The position numbers and the translations under genes are program-made. A stretch of 64,000 bases of DNA, taken from assembly GCA_018712515.1 (NCBI GenBank), contig DVGW01000028.1, forward strand, positions 51,347 to 115,346, written 5' to 3'. The notes under the pieces are model-generated. The model was not told where the DNA came from and made no database searches. It saw only the letters and a list, made by a program, of their open reading frames with translations. The DNA is from Aphodovivens avicola. Lineage in GTDB: Bacteria; Actinomycetota; Coriobacteriia; Coriobacteriales; Eggerthellaceae. This document shows positions 26,501 through 34,583 of this stretch, piece by piece (the stretch's first letter is position 1; every line of letters starts with the position of its first letter).

Positions 26501-27844
26501 GTGATCAACCGCTACACGCGCCCCGAGATGGGGCATATCTGGACGCTTCAGAACAAGTTCGACATCTGGCAGGAGATCGAGGTGCTGGCGTGCGAGGCCC
26601 AGGCCGAGCTGGGTCAGGCGGGCATCACCAAGGAGGAGGCCAAGTGGATCCGCGATCACGCCGGCTGCACGGCCGAGCGCATCGCCGAGATCGAGAAGGT
26701 CACCAACCACGACGTCATCGCCTTCACCACCGACATGGCCGAGCATATCGACGCCGACGTGCCCGAGGGCGAGCCCAAGCCGAGCCGCTGGGTCCACTAC
26801 GGCATGACCTCGTCCGACCTGGGCGATACCGCCCTTTCCTATCAGATCACCCAGGCGATCGACATCATCCTCGCCGACATCAAGCAGCTCGGCGAGACGT
26901 GCAAGCGCCGCGCGCTCGAGTTCAAGGACACCCTGTGCGTGGGCCGCACGCACGGCATCCACGCCGAGCCGATGACCTTCGGCATGAAGTTCGGCAGCTG
27001 GGCATGGGCGCTCAAGCGCGCGCAGACCCGCATGGAGCAGGCGCGCGAGGTCGCCGCCACCGGCGCCATCAGCGGCGCGGTGGGGACGTATTCCAGCATC
27101 GACCCGTTCGTCGAGCAGTATGTCTGCGAGAAGCTGGGCCTCACGCCCGACCCGCTGTCGACGCAGGTGCTCGCACGCGACCGCCACGCCCAGGTGATGT
27201 GCGGTCTGGCGACCGTCGCCGCCACGCTCGAGTCCATCGCGCTGCAGGTGCGCCTGCTGCAGCAGTCCGACGTCATCGAGGCGGAGGAGCCGTTCACCAA
27301 GGGCCAGAAGGGCTCTTCGGCCATGCCCCACAAGCGCAACCCCATCACCGCGGAGCGCGTGTGCGGCCTCGCGCGCGTGGTCAAGGCGAATGCCCAGGTG
27401 GCGCTTGACAACGTCGCCCTGTGGTTCGAGCGCGACATCAGCCATTCCGGCACCGAGCGCGTGGCGCTGGCGGACAGCTTCACGGCGCTGGACTACATGT
27501 TCGGCAAGATGCAGTGGATGCTCGACGGCCTGCAGACCTATCCCGACAAGATGGAGCACAACCTGTGGCGCACGCGCGGCCTGATCTTCAGCTCAAAGGT
27601 GCTGCTCGCGCTCGTGCAGACGGGCATCACGCGCGAGGAGGCCTACGTCATCGTGCAGCGCAACGCCATGAAGGTGTGGGCGGACATCCAAAACGCCGTC
27701 GACGGACCGACCTACCGCGAGAACCTCGAGGCGGATCCCGAGGCCAACCTCTCCAAGGAGACCCTCGACGAGATCTTCGATCCGTGGGACTTCCTCACCC
27801 GCAAGGACGCCGTGTTCGAGCGTCTGGAGAAGCTCGAGTTCTAA
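26501..27844 (+). CDS. purB: Adenylosuccinate lyase
   Basis: Cleaves SAICAR and adenylosuccinate with release of fumarate in purine synthesis. The fumarase/aspartase superfamily signature GSSAMPHKRNPI (about residues 270-281) and HYGMTSSDLGDTA (about 98-110) are clear, as is GRTHGIHAEPMTFG (about 147). Length is 447 aa. The start is GTG 26501 after GGGAAAGG. A strong terminator follows at 27898. Confidence 0.95.
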   Translation: MINRYTRPEMGHIWTLQNKFDIWQEIEVLACEAQAELGQAGITKEEAKWIRDHAGCTAERIAEIEKVTNHDVIAFTTDMAEHIDADVPEGEPKPSRWVHYGMTSSDLGDTALSYQITQAIDIILADIKQLGETCKRRALEFKDTLCVGRTHGIHAEPMTFGMKFGSWAWALKRAQTRMEQAREVAATGAISGAVGTYSSIDPFVEQYVCEKLGLTPDPLSTQVLARDRHAQVMCGLATVAATLESIALQVRLLQQSDVIEAEEPFTKGQKGSSAMPHKRNPITAERVCGLARVVKANAQVALDNVALWFERDISHSGTERVALADSFTALDYMFGKMQWMLDGLQTYPDKMEHNLWRTRGLIFSSKVLLALVQTGITREEAYVIVQRNAMKVWADIQNAVDGPTYRENLEADPEANLSKETLDEIFDPWDFLTRKDAVFERLEKLEF

Positions 27845-27897
27845 ACTCCCCGAGGCTCCGATGACGCGCGGCCCGTCAAAGCCGCGCCGATACGACG

Positions 27898-27944
27898 AAG
27901 GCCCCTGCTCCGCGGATCCTCAAGATCCGGAGCAGGGGCCTTTT
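27898..27944 (+). terminator. Strong rho-independent terminator after purB
   Basis: AAGGCCCCTGCTCC (27898-27911) pairs perfectly with 27929-27942, with an inner GGATC/GATCC stem and loop CTCAA, ending in CCTTTT. It lies between convergent genes and may insulate both. Confidence 0.85.
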
Positions 27945-27974
27945 CACATCGTAGGCGGGGATGCGACCTGCGGG

Positions 27975-28292
27975 CTACAGCTTCTTCAGATCCTCGTCGG
28001 TGAAGTCGTATAGCTGGCGGATCGCGTTGATCTTCTGGTTGGCGCGGGTGAATTTCTGCACGCCCAGGCCGAGCACGCCGCAGGCGCACACGGCGGTCGC
28101 GAACGTGACGACGCTGATGACCATGTTGTTGTACGGCAGGATGCCGTAGCCCTGCAGCACCGGGATCCCCATGATGACGACGACGGCCAGGATGCCGCCA
28201 AGGGCGGTGAGCATGATCCCGCTGCGGCGGTTGGCCCTCAGGCGGGGGATTTCCATCAGCGCGCGGTCGCGGCGCATCTTCTTCTTGGACAT
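27975..28292 (-). CDS. Small membrane protein of unknown function
   Basis: A 105-aa protein with a basic N-terminus (MSKKKMRRDRALMEIPRLRANRRS), two membrane helices (about 27-46 and 55-78) and a short charged tail ending TDEDLKKL. A good GAGAAGGAG site precedes the start (28292, minus strand), which supports expression. No family was recognised. Confidence 0.75.
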   Translation of the reverse strand: MSKKKMRRDRALMEIPRLRANRRSGIMLTALGGILAVVVIMGIPVLQGYGILPYNNMVISVVTFATAVCACGVLGLGVQKFTRANQKINAIRQLYDFTDEDLKKL

Positions 28293-28462
28293 GCGGTGCT
28301 CCTTCTCAAAGGAGGCGGGGCGCCCGCCCCGCCTCCTCCCGTCGTCGTTGTGCGCATGCAGGCCATTCTAGCGGAAAGCCGCGCCGCCCGAAAGGACGAC
28401 GCGGCTTTCCGAAACGCTGCCGATGGCTTGAGACGCGCGCCGTGGCGGCGCTGCGTGCCCGA

Positions 28463-29353
28463 TTACGCCTTCTTGTCGGTGAGCTGAGCCTCGAAGCCGA
28501 GATGCTCGAGCGAGGTCAGCGCCTGCTGCTTGTGCACCTCGCGCAGCGGCGTGCGGCCGAACTTGGCGTTGTAGATGAAGAACGTGAACAGCGCCGTGAT
28601 GGCCAGGCCGGCAACTGCGAGCAGGAACGAACCCAGGTGCAGCAGCGCCGCGTCGGTGTGGCCCAGGAAGAAGTCCAGGCCGACGTTGTACATGTTGTAG
28701 CCGCCGACGGTGATCATGACCGAGAAGCCCTCGCCGGAGAAGTTGGCGAGCGCCGTGGAGATGCCCGAGGGGGCCAGGATGCAGCCAACCATCCAGGCAG
28801 TGATCAGGATGTGCAGGTGATTGACCTTCGGGGTGATGCGCTGAACGACCATGTACAGGCACTGGAAGATCGCGGCGAGCAGGCCGCCCACGACGAACGC
28901 CCAGAAGAACAGCATGCCGCCCTCGGTCTTGGGCACCTCGATGATGTGGTTGTTCAGGCCGGTGGCGCCGCAGGCGAAGCCGATGGCGATGCAGATGGCG
29001 GCGAACAGCACGTTGAACCACACGACGAACCACACGCAGTTCCACACGCACTTGCCGAACTTCTCGTTGGCGGTGGTCCAGGGGCCGACGGCCTTCATGC
29101 CCACGGCCATGGCGAAGCCGGAGAACGGAAGCAGCGCGCCGAAGTCGCCCCACTCCTCGACGTGCTGGTACACGGCGAAGCCGCCCAGGATGCAGCCGAT
29201 GACGCCCATGCTCACGAGCGTGGCGCCGCCCGTGAAGAACTCCATGGGGGTGCCGGTCAGGGCGAACTGCCAGAACGACAGGATCGCCTGGGCGATAAGC
29301 GCGAACATACCGCCGATCAGGAATGCGTACACGATGCTTTTAGGCTGTTTCAT
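28463..29353 (-). CDS. SpoVA-like multi-spanning membrane protein
   Basis: A 296-aa protein with seven or eight membrane segments. The first part (YAFLIGGMFALIAQAILSFW, FTGGATLVSMGVIGCILGGF, GDFGALLPFSGFAMAVGMKA) has the pattern of the SpoVAC/SpoVAE family, which forms the dipicolinate channel of Firmicutes spores. A second half (about residues 175-280: KVNHLHILITAWMVGCILAP, GGYNMYNVGLDFFLGHTDAA) looks like a related repeat, so the protein may be a fused pair. Sporulation is not expected in this kind of organism, so the role is unknown. A minus-strand TATAAT lies at 29485-29490. Confidence 0.65.
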   Translation of the reverse strand: MKQPKSIVYAFLIGGMFALIAQAILSFWQFALTGTPMEFFTGGATLVSMGVIGCILGGFAVYQHVEEWGDFGALLPFSGFAMAVGMKAVGPWTTANEKFGKCVWNCVWFVVWFNVLFAAICIAIGFACGATGLNNHIIEVPKTEGGMLFFWAFVVGGLLAAIFQCLYMVVQRITPKVNHLHILITAWMVGCILAPSGISTALANFSGEGFSVMITVGGYNMYNVGLDFFLGHTDAALLHLGSFLLAVAGLAITALFTFFIYNAKFGRTPLREVHKQQALTSLEHLGFEAQLTDKKA

Positions 29354-29668
29354 ACATCTCCCTCCCAGATAATGAAATAACAGCTTGCGGATGATTGCCT
29401 TCTCCGTATCGGGGTCCCTCCCGGCCCTCCCGGTCGGGTGCTTGCCATAGGGGATCCGTTCGGAGCGGCAAATAGCGACGCTTCATTATAACGGGCATCG
29501 CAAGCCTTTGGTGGGACCAAAAGACCCAGATACGGCGGTTTTCTCCGCCCAGGGGTATGATCTTGGCCGATCGGATCCCGAAATCCGTCTCGGAATGAGA
29601 AAAGGGGACGGGTGATTGTTCTCATTTTCGCGAAACGGGAAAAACGTCCGTCCCCTGTTCCGTTTGCG
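29354..29668. other. 315-bp gap: promoter of the SpoVA-like gene and a REP-like element
   Basis: No gene is supported. Minus-strand TATAAT (29485-29490) is a candidate -10 for the SpoVA-like gene. The right part holds a REP-like hairpin cluster (29594-29656), described separately. Confidence 0.5.
29594..29656. repeat. REP-like hairpin element A
   Basis: AATGAGAA (29594-29601) pairs with TTCTCATT (29619-29626), and GGGGACGG (29604-29611) pairs with CCGTCCCC (29648-29655). The two stems interleave, so they are alternative folds or a pseudoknot. TTTCGCGAAA inside is itself a palindrome. The 33 nt from 29597 align with those at 39945-39977. Confidence 0.6.
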
Positions 29669-30478
29669 CTAGATGCCGAAGGAGAGGCCGTCGGAGGCGG
29701 CGCGCACGCGGCCGTCGTATTGCCGCAGGAACTCCTCCAGCTCGACCAAGGTGATCGGCTCGGCGTAGTGCATGCACAGATGCGTGAGAAAGACCGTCCC
29801 CGCATCGAGCGCCAGCCCCTCCTCGATGGTCTCCTGGATGCTGTGGTGCTGATCGGTGGGGCAGTGCTTCCAATACGTCGCGTCCAGCGCGAGGAAGTCG
29901 ACCCCGCGCACGCGCTCCGCGGTGGCGTCGGGCAGCGTGCCGGTGTCCGACGCGTAGAACAGGCGCGTGCCGGGCGTCTCGATCAGGTACCCGTACGTGC
30001 CGGGCGCATGGTGCACGGGCAGCGCCGTGTAGCGCACGCCGTCGATCTCGATCGTCTCGTAGGGCATGACCTCGTGCATGTCCAGGCAGTACGTCATGTA
30101 ATGGTATTCGTGCGCGATGGTCTCCAGCGTGCCGGGGCTGGCATAGGTCGGCAGCGGGGCCTTGGTGCGCAGCTGGACCATGTACTCGAGCTCCTCCATG
30201 CCTCCGATGTGGTCGGAGTGCCCGTGCGTCACCAAAAGGCGGTCGATCGCGCGCACGCCCTCGCGGTTGAGCTGATGGCGGACGTCGGGCGGCGTGTCGA
30301 TGAGCACGGTGAGTCCGCCCTCGCCGCGCCCGCGGATCATCGCGCCGCAGTCGCCGCGCCGGGCTCGCGGATGCTCGCGCGCCTCCTGGCAGGCGGGGCA
30401 CTCGCAGAAGAACGCCGGCACGCCGCAGCCGGCGCCGGTGCCCATGAACGTGAACGTGTGGGTGAAGCTGTCGACCAT
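29669..30478 (-). CDS. MBL-fold phosphodiesterase, PhnP-like
   Basis: A 269-aa metallo-beta-lactamase-fold hydrolase. The N-terminus FTFMGTGAGCGVPAFFCECP with its Cys-x-Cys-x2-Cys zinc site, the metal motif THGHSDHIGGMEE (about residue 84) and later SDTGTLPD and LTHLCMHY fit the PhnP/RNase Z-like branch that opens cyclic phosphodiesters. The start at 30478 follows GAGGGAGGGCGGCC; an upstream open extension would run into a REP-like repeat and is rejected. No phn genes are nearby, so the substrate is unknown. Confidence 0.82.
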   Translation of the reverse strand: MVDSFTHTFTFMGTGAGCGVPAFFCECPACQEAREHPRARRGDCGAMIRGRGEGGLTVLIDTPPDVRHQLNREGVRAIDRLLVTHGHSDHIGGMEELEYMVQLRTKAPLPTYASPGTLETIAHEYHYMTYCLDMHEVMPYETIEIDGVRYTALPVHHAPGTYGYLIETPGTRLFYASDTGTLPDATAERVRGVDFLALDATYWKHCPTDQHHSIQETIEEGLALDAGTVFLTHLCMHYAEPITLVELEEFLRQYDGRVRAASDGLSFGI

Positions 30479-30512
30479 GGCCGCCCTCCCTCTCGTGCCA
30501 ATGTGACAGGGT

Positions 30513-30597
30513 GTGACGGGGGACGGTCCTTCTGTCACATCTGAATAATGCGGCAGGCGGATTATCCGAAGGTGGCAGAAGGACCGTCCCCCGTCAC
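30513..30597. repeat. REP/BIME-like element B: perfect 22-bp inverted repeat
   Basis: 30513-30534 (GTGACGGGGGACGGTCCTTC, then TG) is the exact reverse complement of 30576-30597. AATAAT/ATTATC pairs inside the 41-nt interior. The GGGGACGGTCC core is shared with element A and resembles REP sequences mobilised by RAYT-type transposases; no transposase is in the window. Confidence 0.65.
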
Positions 30598-30684
30598 GCC
30601 AGTATAGGCGCAAAAGCGATCGGCGTGCTTCTGTTTTTCGTCGCAAAACGCCGGTAATGGGTAGTCCGCCCTTGACGCAATGGC

Positions 30685-30690
30685 TATAAT
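30685..30690 (+). promoter_or_regulatory. Consensus -10 box upstream of the Mo-enzyme module
   Basis: A perfect TATAAT in GGCTATAATCGACTAG. A TTGACG at 30672 is too close to act as its -35, so the promoter may depend on an activator or an extended -10. Transcription from here would give a leader of about 375 nt. Confidence 0.45.
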
Positions 30691-30741
30691 CGACTAGCCG
30701 ATTGCGTCCACCATATTCATGTGGCGGATGCGGGGCTTTAC

Positions 30742-30882
30742 GTACCGAGACGCGCGGGGGCGCCTCTCGGGAACGGGGGACACAGAGCGGAGGCGGTGCT
30801 CCGTCGCCGCGCGAATAATGCGACTTGGAAGGCTGGCCGCAGGGAGCGGTCGGCCTACTGCGGTATTCGGCGCGCCTCGTAC
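30742..30882 (+). ncRNA. Candidate structured leader RNA (possible riboswitch)
   Basis: A closing stem pairs GTAC, GAG, CGCGC (30742-30755) with GCGCG, CTC, GTAC (30870-30882), broken only by one bulge and one mismatch. Inside are a perfect 6-bp stem CCGCAG/CTGCGG (30837-30842 with 30858-30863) and a GCGG/CCGC stem (30787-30790 with 30807-30810). A further hairpin GTGCAAGTT/AACTTGCAC (30927-30935 with 30950-30958) follows, like an expression platform. I could not match it to a known riboswitch consensus, including the Moco motif. Confidence 0.4.
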
Positions 30883-31073
30883 CGAAAGGTTTACCCGTTC
30901 ATACGATTTAAAGCCTCAAGAGCGATGTGCAAGTTCAGGGCGTTCTATAAACTTGCACCGTTTGCGGGCTGTCTTATGTCATGGCGGCGGCCCTAAGCGG
31001 CATGCGGTCGTGAAAAGACGGCAATGACAATGTAGGTAAAGGCAAGCATGACGAGTAGAAGAGGGGAAGGTAG

Positions 31074-33974
31074 ATGGCGGAGATTTCCAAGGAGTCGCAC
31101 GGCCTGAAGGACCTGATGTGTCCCGATATCGTGTCGACCGAAGTCGATGTCAACGCTCCTGGCGTCGAGATGATCAAGTCGCTGTGCTATTTCTGCCACG
31201 CGAACTGCGGTGTTCTCGCATACGTCAAAGACGGTGACGTCATCAAGATCAAAGGCGATCCCGACTACAGCAACAAGGGAGGCCTGTGCTGCCGCGGCAC
31301 CAGCGCGCTGCTGCACGTCAATCATCCCGCCCGCGTCAACCACGTGCTCAAGCGCGTCGGCGAGAAGGGCGAGGGCAAGTGGGAGCAGATCCCGTACGAT
31401 CAGGGCATCCAGGAGGTCGCTGACCGCCTGAACCAGATCAAGGCCGAAAGCGGCGCCGAGGCGGTCGCCTCCGCCGGCGGCACCACGCGCACCGACGACT
31501 TCGCCCGTCGTCGCTTCCTGAACCTGTTCGGCACCCCGAACGGCTTCCACAACGCGCTGCTGTGCTGGATCCCCACGTTCATGACCGAGACCTGCGTCTG
31601 CGGTTGGTCCCCGTTCGAGACCGACCTGGGCGCCGCGAAGAGCCTGATCCTGTGGGGCATGAACCCCGGCGCCTCCTCGCTGCCCAGCATGCGCGGCTAC
31701 ACCGATCTGCAGATGCAGACCGGCCTGAAGATCATCATGGTCGATCCGCGCTACTCCGAGACGGCCTCCAAGGCCGACCTGTGGCTGCCGCTGCGTCCCG
31801 GCTCCGACTCCGCTCTGGCGCTGGCGCTGCTGCACACCATCATCTTCGAGGGCCTGTACGACTGGGAGTTCGTCGAGCAGTGGTGCGACGGCTTCGAGGA
31901 GCTGCAGGACCGCATGATCGACTACAGCCCCGAGTGGGCCTCGACCATCACCTGGCTTGATCCCGAGCAGATCCGCGCCGCCGCGCGCCTGTACGCGATG
32001 AACAAGCCCGGCTGCATCCAGTGGGGCTGCACGTGGGACCAGATGGGCCGCGCGTCCACCACGGTCGCCCATGCGCTGACCCTCATCCGCGCCATCTGCG
32101 GCAACCTCGACGTCCCCGGCGGCGACGGCATGCCCGGCCCGGCCATCAACTACCTCACCGACGAGGAGATGGAGCTCAACGAGCGCCTGCCCGAGGAGCA
32201 GAAGGCCAAGCAGATCGGCTCCAACAAGTTCAAGCTGACCTCCTGGCCCGGCTACCAGCTGATCTCCGACAACGCCAAGCGCACGTGGGGCAAGACCCTG
32301 CCGGCCGAGTGGTTCTGCGAGGCCCACGGCCCCAGCGTCTTCAAGGCGATCCTGACCGGCGACCCCTACCAGGTGCGCGCGCTGATCGTCAACGCCACCA
32401 ACCCGGTGAACTCCTACGGTGACTCCAAGATGACGCTCGCCGCCCTGAAGAAGGTCGAGTTCCTGGTCACCGTCGAGTACTGGATCACCCCGACCGCCCT
32501 GCTGTCCGACTACGTGTTCCCGGCGGCCGGCGCGCTCGAGCGTCCGATCATCGTCACCCACTACGGCGCCACCGACTCCGTCATGGGCGGCCGCCGCGCC
32601 ATCCAGCCGAAGTACGACCGCCACGATGACTTCACCTTCTGGCGCAAGCTCGGCATCGCCTGCGGCCAGTCCGAGGAAGATTGGCCCTGGGAGACCATCG
32701 AGGAGGCCTACTCCGCGATCATCGCGCCGCTGGGTCTGCCGATCTCCGGTTGGGACGAGTTCGTCGACAACTTCCGCATGTACTATCCGCCGCTGCACCA
32801 GAGCAAGTTCATCAACAACAACGGCTTCTGGACCCCGACGGGCAAGATCGAGTGCAACTCGACCATCATGCGCCAGCTCGGCTACGACGGCATGCCGTCC
32901 TACACGGGCACTGCCGAGAACCCCGAGGACACCCCCGAGCTGCTGGAGGAGTACCCGCTGGTGCTCACCACGGGCGGCGGCTTCATGCCGTTCCATCACT
33001 CCGAGCACTTCAACATGCCCAACATCCGCTACCTGTATCCGGATCCGTACTTCTACATCAACCCGGAGAAGGCCGACGAGCTGGGCATCGTGCGCGGCGA
33101 CTGGTGCTGGATCGAGACCCGTCGCGGCCGCATCAAGATGCGCGCCAGCGTGGAGCCCATCGTCGATCCGCGCGTGATCATGTGCCCGCGCGGCTGGTGG
33201 TTCCCCGAGCGCGACGGCTCTGCCGATCTGGACAACCCGTTCGGCTGCCTGGAGTCCAACGTCAACACGCTGACCTCCGTCGATGACGAGGACTGCGATC
33301 CCATGGGCGGCTCCTGGTCCAACCGCGGCATGCTGTGCAAGGTCTACAAGTGCGGCGACTTCGACAACGTCTTCAAGCCCGAGGACGCCCAGTTCTCCAT
33401 CCCCAGCTCCGCCAAGGAGCCCGGCATCCATGTGATGCCCAGCGAGCAGAAGCTGTGCAAGGAGAAGATCCCGTTCACGATGCCCGAGTGCACCAAGGAA
33501 GTCCCCGAGGGCTACTACTGGGTGTGGCAGAACGACGGCATCTTCCAGAAGGACACGCACTTCAAGCTGGATGACTCCGGCTGGCTGATCGACCCGAAGA
33601 CCAAGGCCTACATCGACCCGCACACCGGTTGGCGCTACGACGGCAACGAGCAGTGCCTCATCGACGACGCCACGGGCAAGAAGTACACGATGGAGCGCGT
33701 CGAGATCACCTACGTGGCCGGCGTCCGCACCTATCCCGGCCAGGACGCGCCGTACGCGGTGCCCGAGCAGCTGACCTGGGATCAGGAGAAGGGCTACGCC
33801 GTTCTCGGCGACAAGCCGTACGTGTACGATCCCAACAGCGGCTGGATGCTCGATCCCGCCACGGGCGCCTACCATGACGCCTACTACGGCTGGCTGTACG
33901 ACGCTGCGGCCAACTGCCTGGTGGACGAGGCCACGGGCAACAAGTACGACATGTCGTACCAGCCCCTTCAGTAA
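31074..33974 (+). CDS. Molybdopterin (Mo/W-bisPGD) oxidoreductase catalytic subunit with duplicated C-terminal extension
   Basis: Large catalytic subunit (966 aa) of the DMSO-reductase superfamily. An N-terminal [4Fe-4S] site is C38-x2-C41-x3-C45...C72, and Cys164 in NALLCWIPTF occupies the usual Mo/W-ligand position. Motifs such as LWGMNPGASSLPS, VDPRYSETASKADLWLPLRP and TPTALLSDYVFPAAGALERP follow the acetylene-hydratase/transhydroxylase-like clade. There is no Tat signal, so it should face the cytoplasm. From about residue 770 it carries an extra 200 residues ending in two copies of a 38-residue repeat (836-873, 923-960). Partners: the ferredoxin and NrfD genes directly downstream. Start after GGGGAAGG. 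Substrate unknown. Confidence 0.9.
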   Translation: MAEISKESHGLKDLMCPDIVSTEVDVNAPGVEMIKSLCYFCHANCGVLAYVKDGDVIKIKGDPDYSNKGGLCCRGTSALLHVNHPARVNHVLKRVGEKGEGKWEQIPYDQGIQEVADRLNQIKAESGAEAVASAGGTTRTDDFARRRFLNLFGTPNGFHNALLCWIPTFMTETCVCGWSPFETDLGAAKSLILWGMNPGASSLPSMRGYTDLQMQTGLKIIMVDPRYSETASKADLWLPLRPGSDSALALALLHTIIFEGLYDWEFVEQWCDGFEELQDRMIDYSPEWASTITWLDPEQIRAAARLYAMNKPGCIQWGCTWDQMGRASTTVAHALTLIRAICGNLDVPGGDGMPGPAINYLTDEEMELNERLPEEQKAKQIGSNKFKLTSWPGYQLISDNAKRTWGKTLPAEWFCEAHGPSVFKAILTGDPYQVRALIVNATNPVNSYGDSKMTLAALKKVEFLVTVEYWITPTALLSDYVFPAAGALERPIIVTHYGATDSVMGGRRAIQPKYDRHDDFTFWRKLGIACGQSEEDWPWETIEEAYSAIIAPLGLPISGWDEFVDNFRMYYPPLHQSKFINNNGFWTPTGKIECNSTIMRQLGYDGMPSYTGTAENPEDTPELLEEYPLVLTTGGGFMPFHHSEHFNMPNIRYLYPDPYFYINPEKADELGIVRGDWCWIETRRGRIKMRASVEPIVDPRVIMCPRGWWFPERDGSADLDNPFGCLESNVNTLTSVDDEDCDPMGGSWSNRGMLCKVYKCGDFDNVFKPEDAQFSIPSSAKEPGIHVMPSEQKLCKEKIPFTMPECTKEVPEGYYWVWQNDGIFQKDTHFKLDDSGWLIDPKTKAYIDPHTGWRYDGNEQCLIDDATGKKYTMERVEITYVAGVRTYPGQDAPYAVPEQLTWDQEKGYAVLGDKPYVYDPNSGWMLDPATGAYHDAYYGWLYDAAANCLVDEATGNKYDMSYQPLQ

Positions 33975-34004
33975 GTAAGCATCGAGTAGGAGAAAGGATA
34001 GGAA

Positions 34005-34583
34005 ATGACTCGTTACGTTATGGTCATCGACCAGCGTCGCTGCATCGGCTGCCACTCCTGCACGGTTGCTTGCCGTGTGTGGAACAAGCTCCCGCTTGAC
34101 ATCATCTACAACCCGGTCGTCTCCGAGGGCGTCCAGGGCACCTGGCCCAACGTCCATCGCAACTGGACGCCGCTTCTGTGCATGCACTGCGAGAACCCCG
34201 AGTGCGTGCCCTGCTGCCCCTCCGGCGCAAGCCAGCAGGACGCCGACGGCACCGTTTGGGTGGATCCCAAGAAGTGCCTGTCCTGCAAGGTGTGCGTGAA
34301 CGCGTGCCCCTACGGCATGCGCGACGCCTCCCACCTGGAGAACCGCATGCACCGCTTCGTGCGCAAGTGCACGTTCTGCCGTGACAAGCGCCAGCTCGAT
34401 CCGGATGCCCAGCCCTACTGCGTGGAGACCTGCCACCAGAAGGCCCGTATCTTCGGCGATCTGGACGATCCGAACAGCGAAGTGTCCAAGCTCATCGGCT
34501 CGGTCAAGACCGACCGCATCTTCACCGAGTTCGGCACCGAGCCTCAGATCTACTACATTCCGTGTTTGGGAGGTCAGGCATAA
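34005..34583 (+). CDS. Four-cluster ferredoxin subunit (DmsB/PsrB/PhsB type)
   Basis: Electron-transfer subunit, 192 aa, expected to carry four [4Fe-4S] clusters between the catalytic and membrane subunits. Cysteine groups in order: CIGCHSCTVAC (residues 12-22), CMHCENPECVPCC (about 60-72), CLSCKVCVNACPYG (about 92-105) and CTFC with CVETC downstream. There is no Tat or Sec signal, consistent with a cytoplasmic-side complex. It starts 30 bp after the catalytic gene, and its stop overlaps the NrfD start (TAATG). Confidence 0.95.
   Translation: MTRYVMVIDQRRCIGCHSCTVACRVWNKLPLDIIYNPVVSEGVQGTWPNVHRNWTPLLCMHCENPECVPCCPSGASQQDADGTVWVDPKKCLSCKVCVNACPYGMRDASHLENRMHRFVRKCTFCRDKRQLDPDAQPYCVETCHQKARIFGDLDDPNSEVSKLIGSVKTDRIFTEFGTEPQIYYIPCLGGQA

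Larger units (their letters stand above)
30479..31073. other. 595-bp non-coding region: REP-like hairpin, promoter and long leader of the Mo module
   Basis: It holds a perfect 22-bp inverted repeat (30513-30597), a consensus -10 box (30685-30690) and a leader of about 375 nt with a closed multi-stem structure (30742-30882) and a second hairpin (30927-30958), before the molybdopterin enzyme start at 31074. No protein-coding gene is supported. Confidence 0.6.

Noticed and set aside
31074..33974. Naming the first Mo enzyme a catechol dehydroxylase
   Set aside because: Such enzymes are common in this bacterial group, but nothing in the sequence identifies a catechol substrate, and the C-terminal repeats are unusual.
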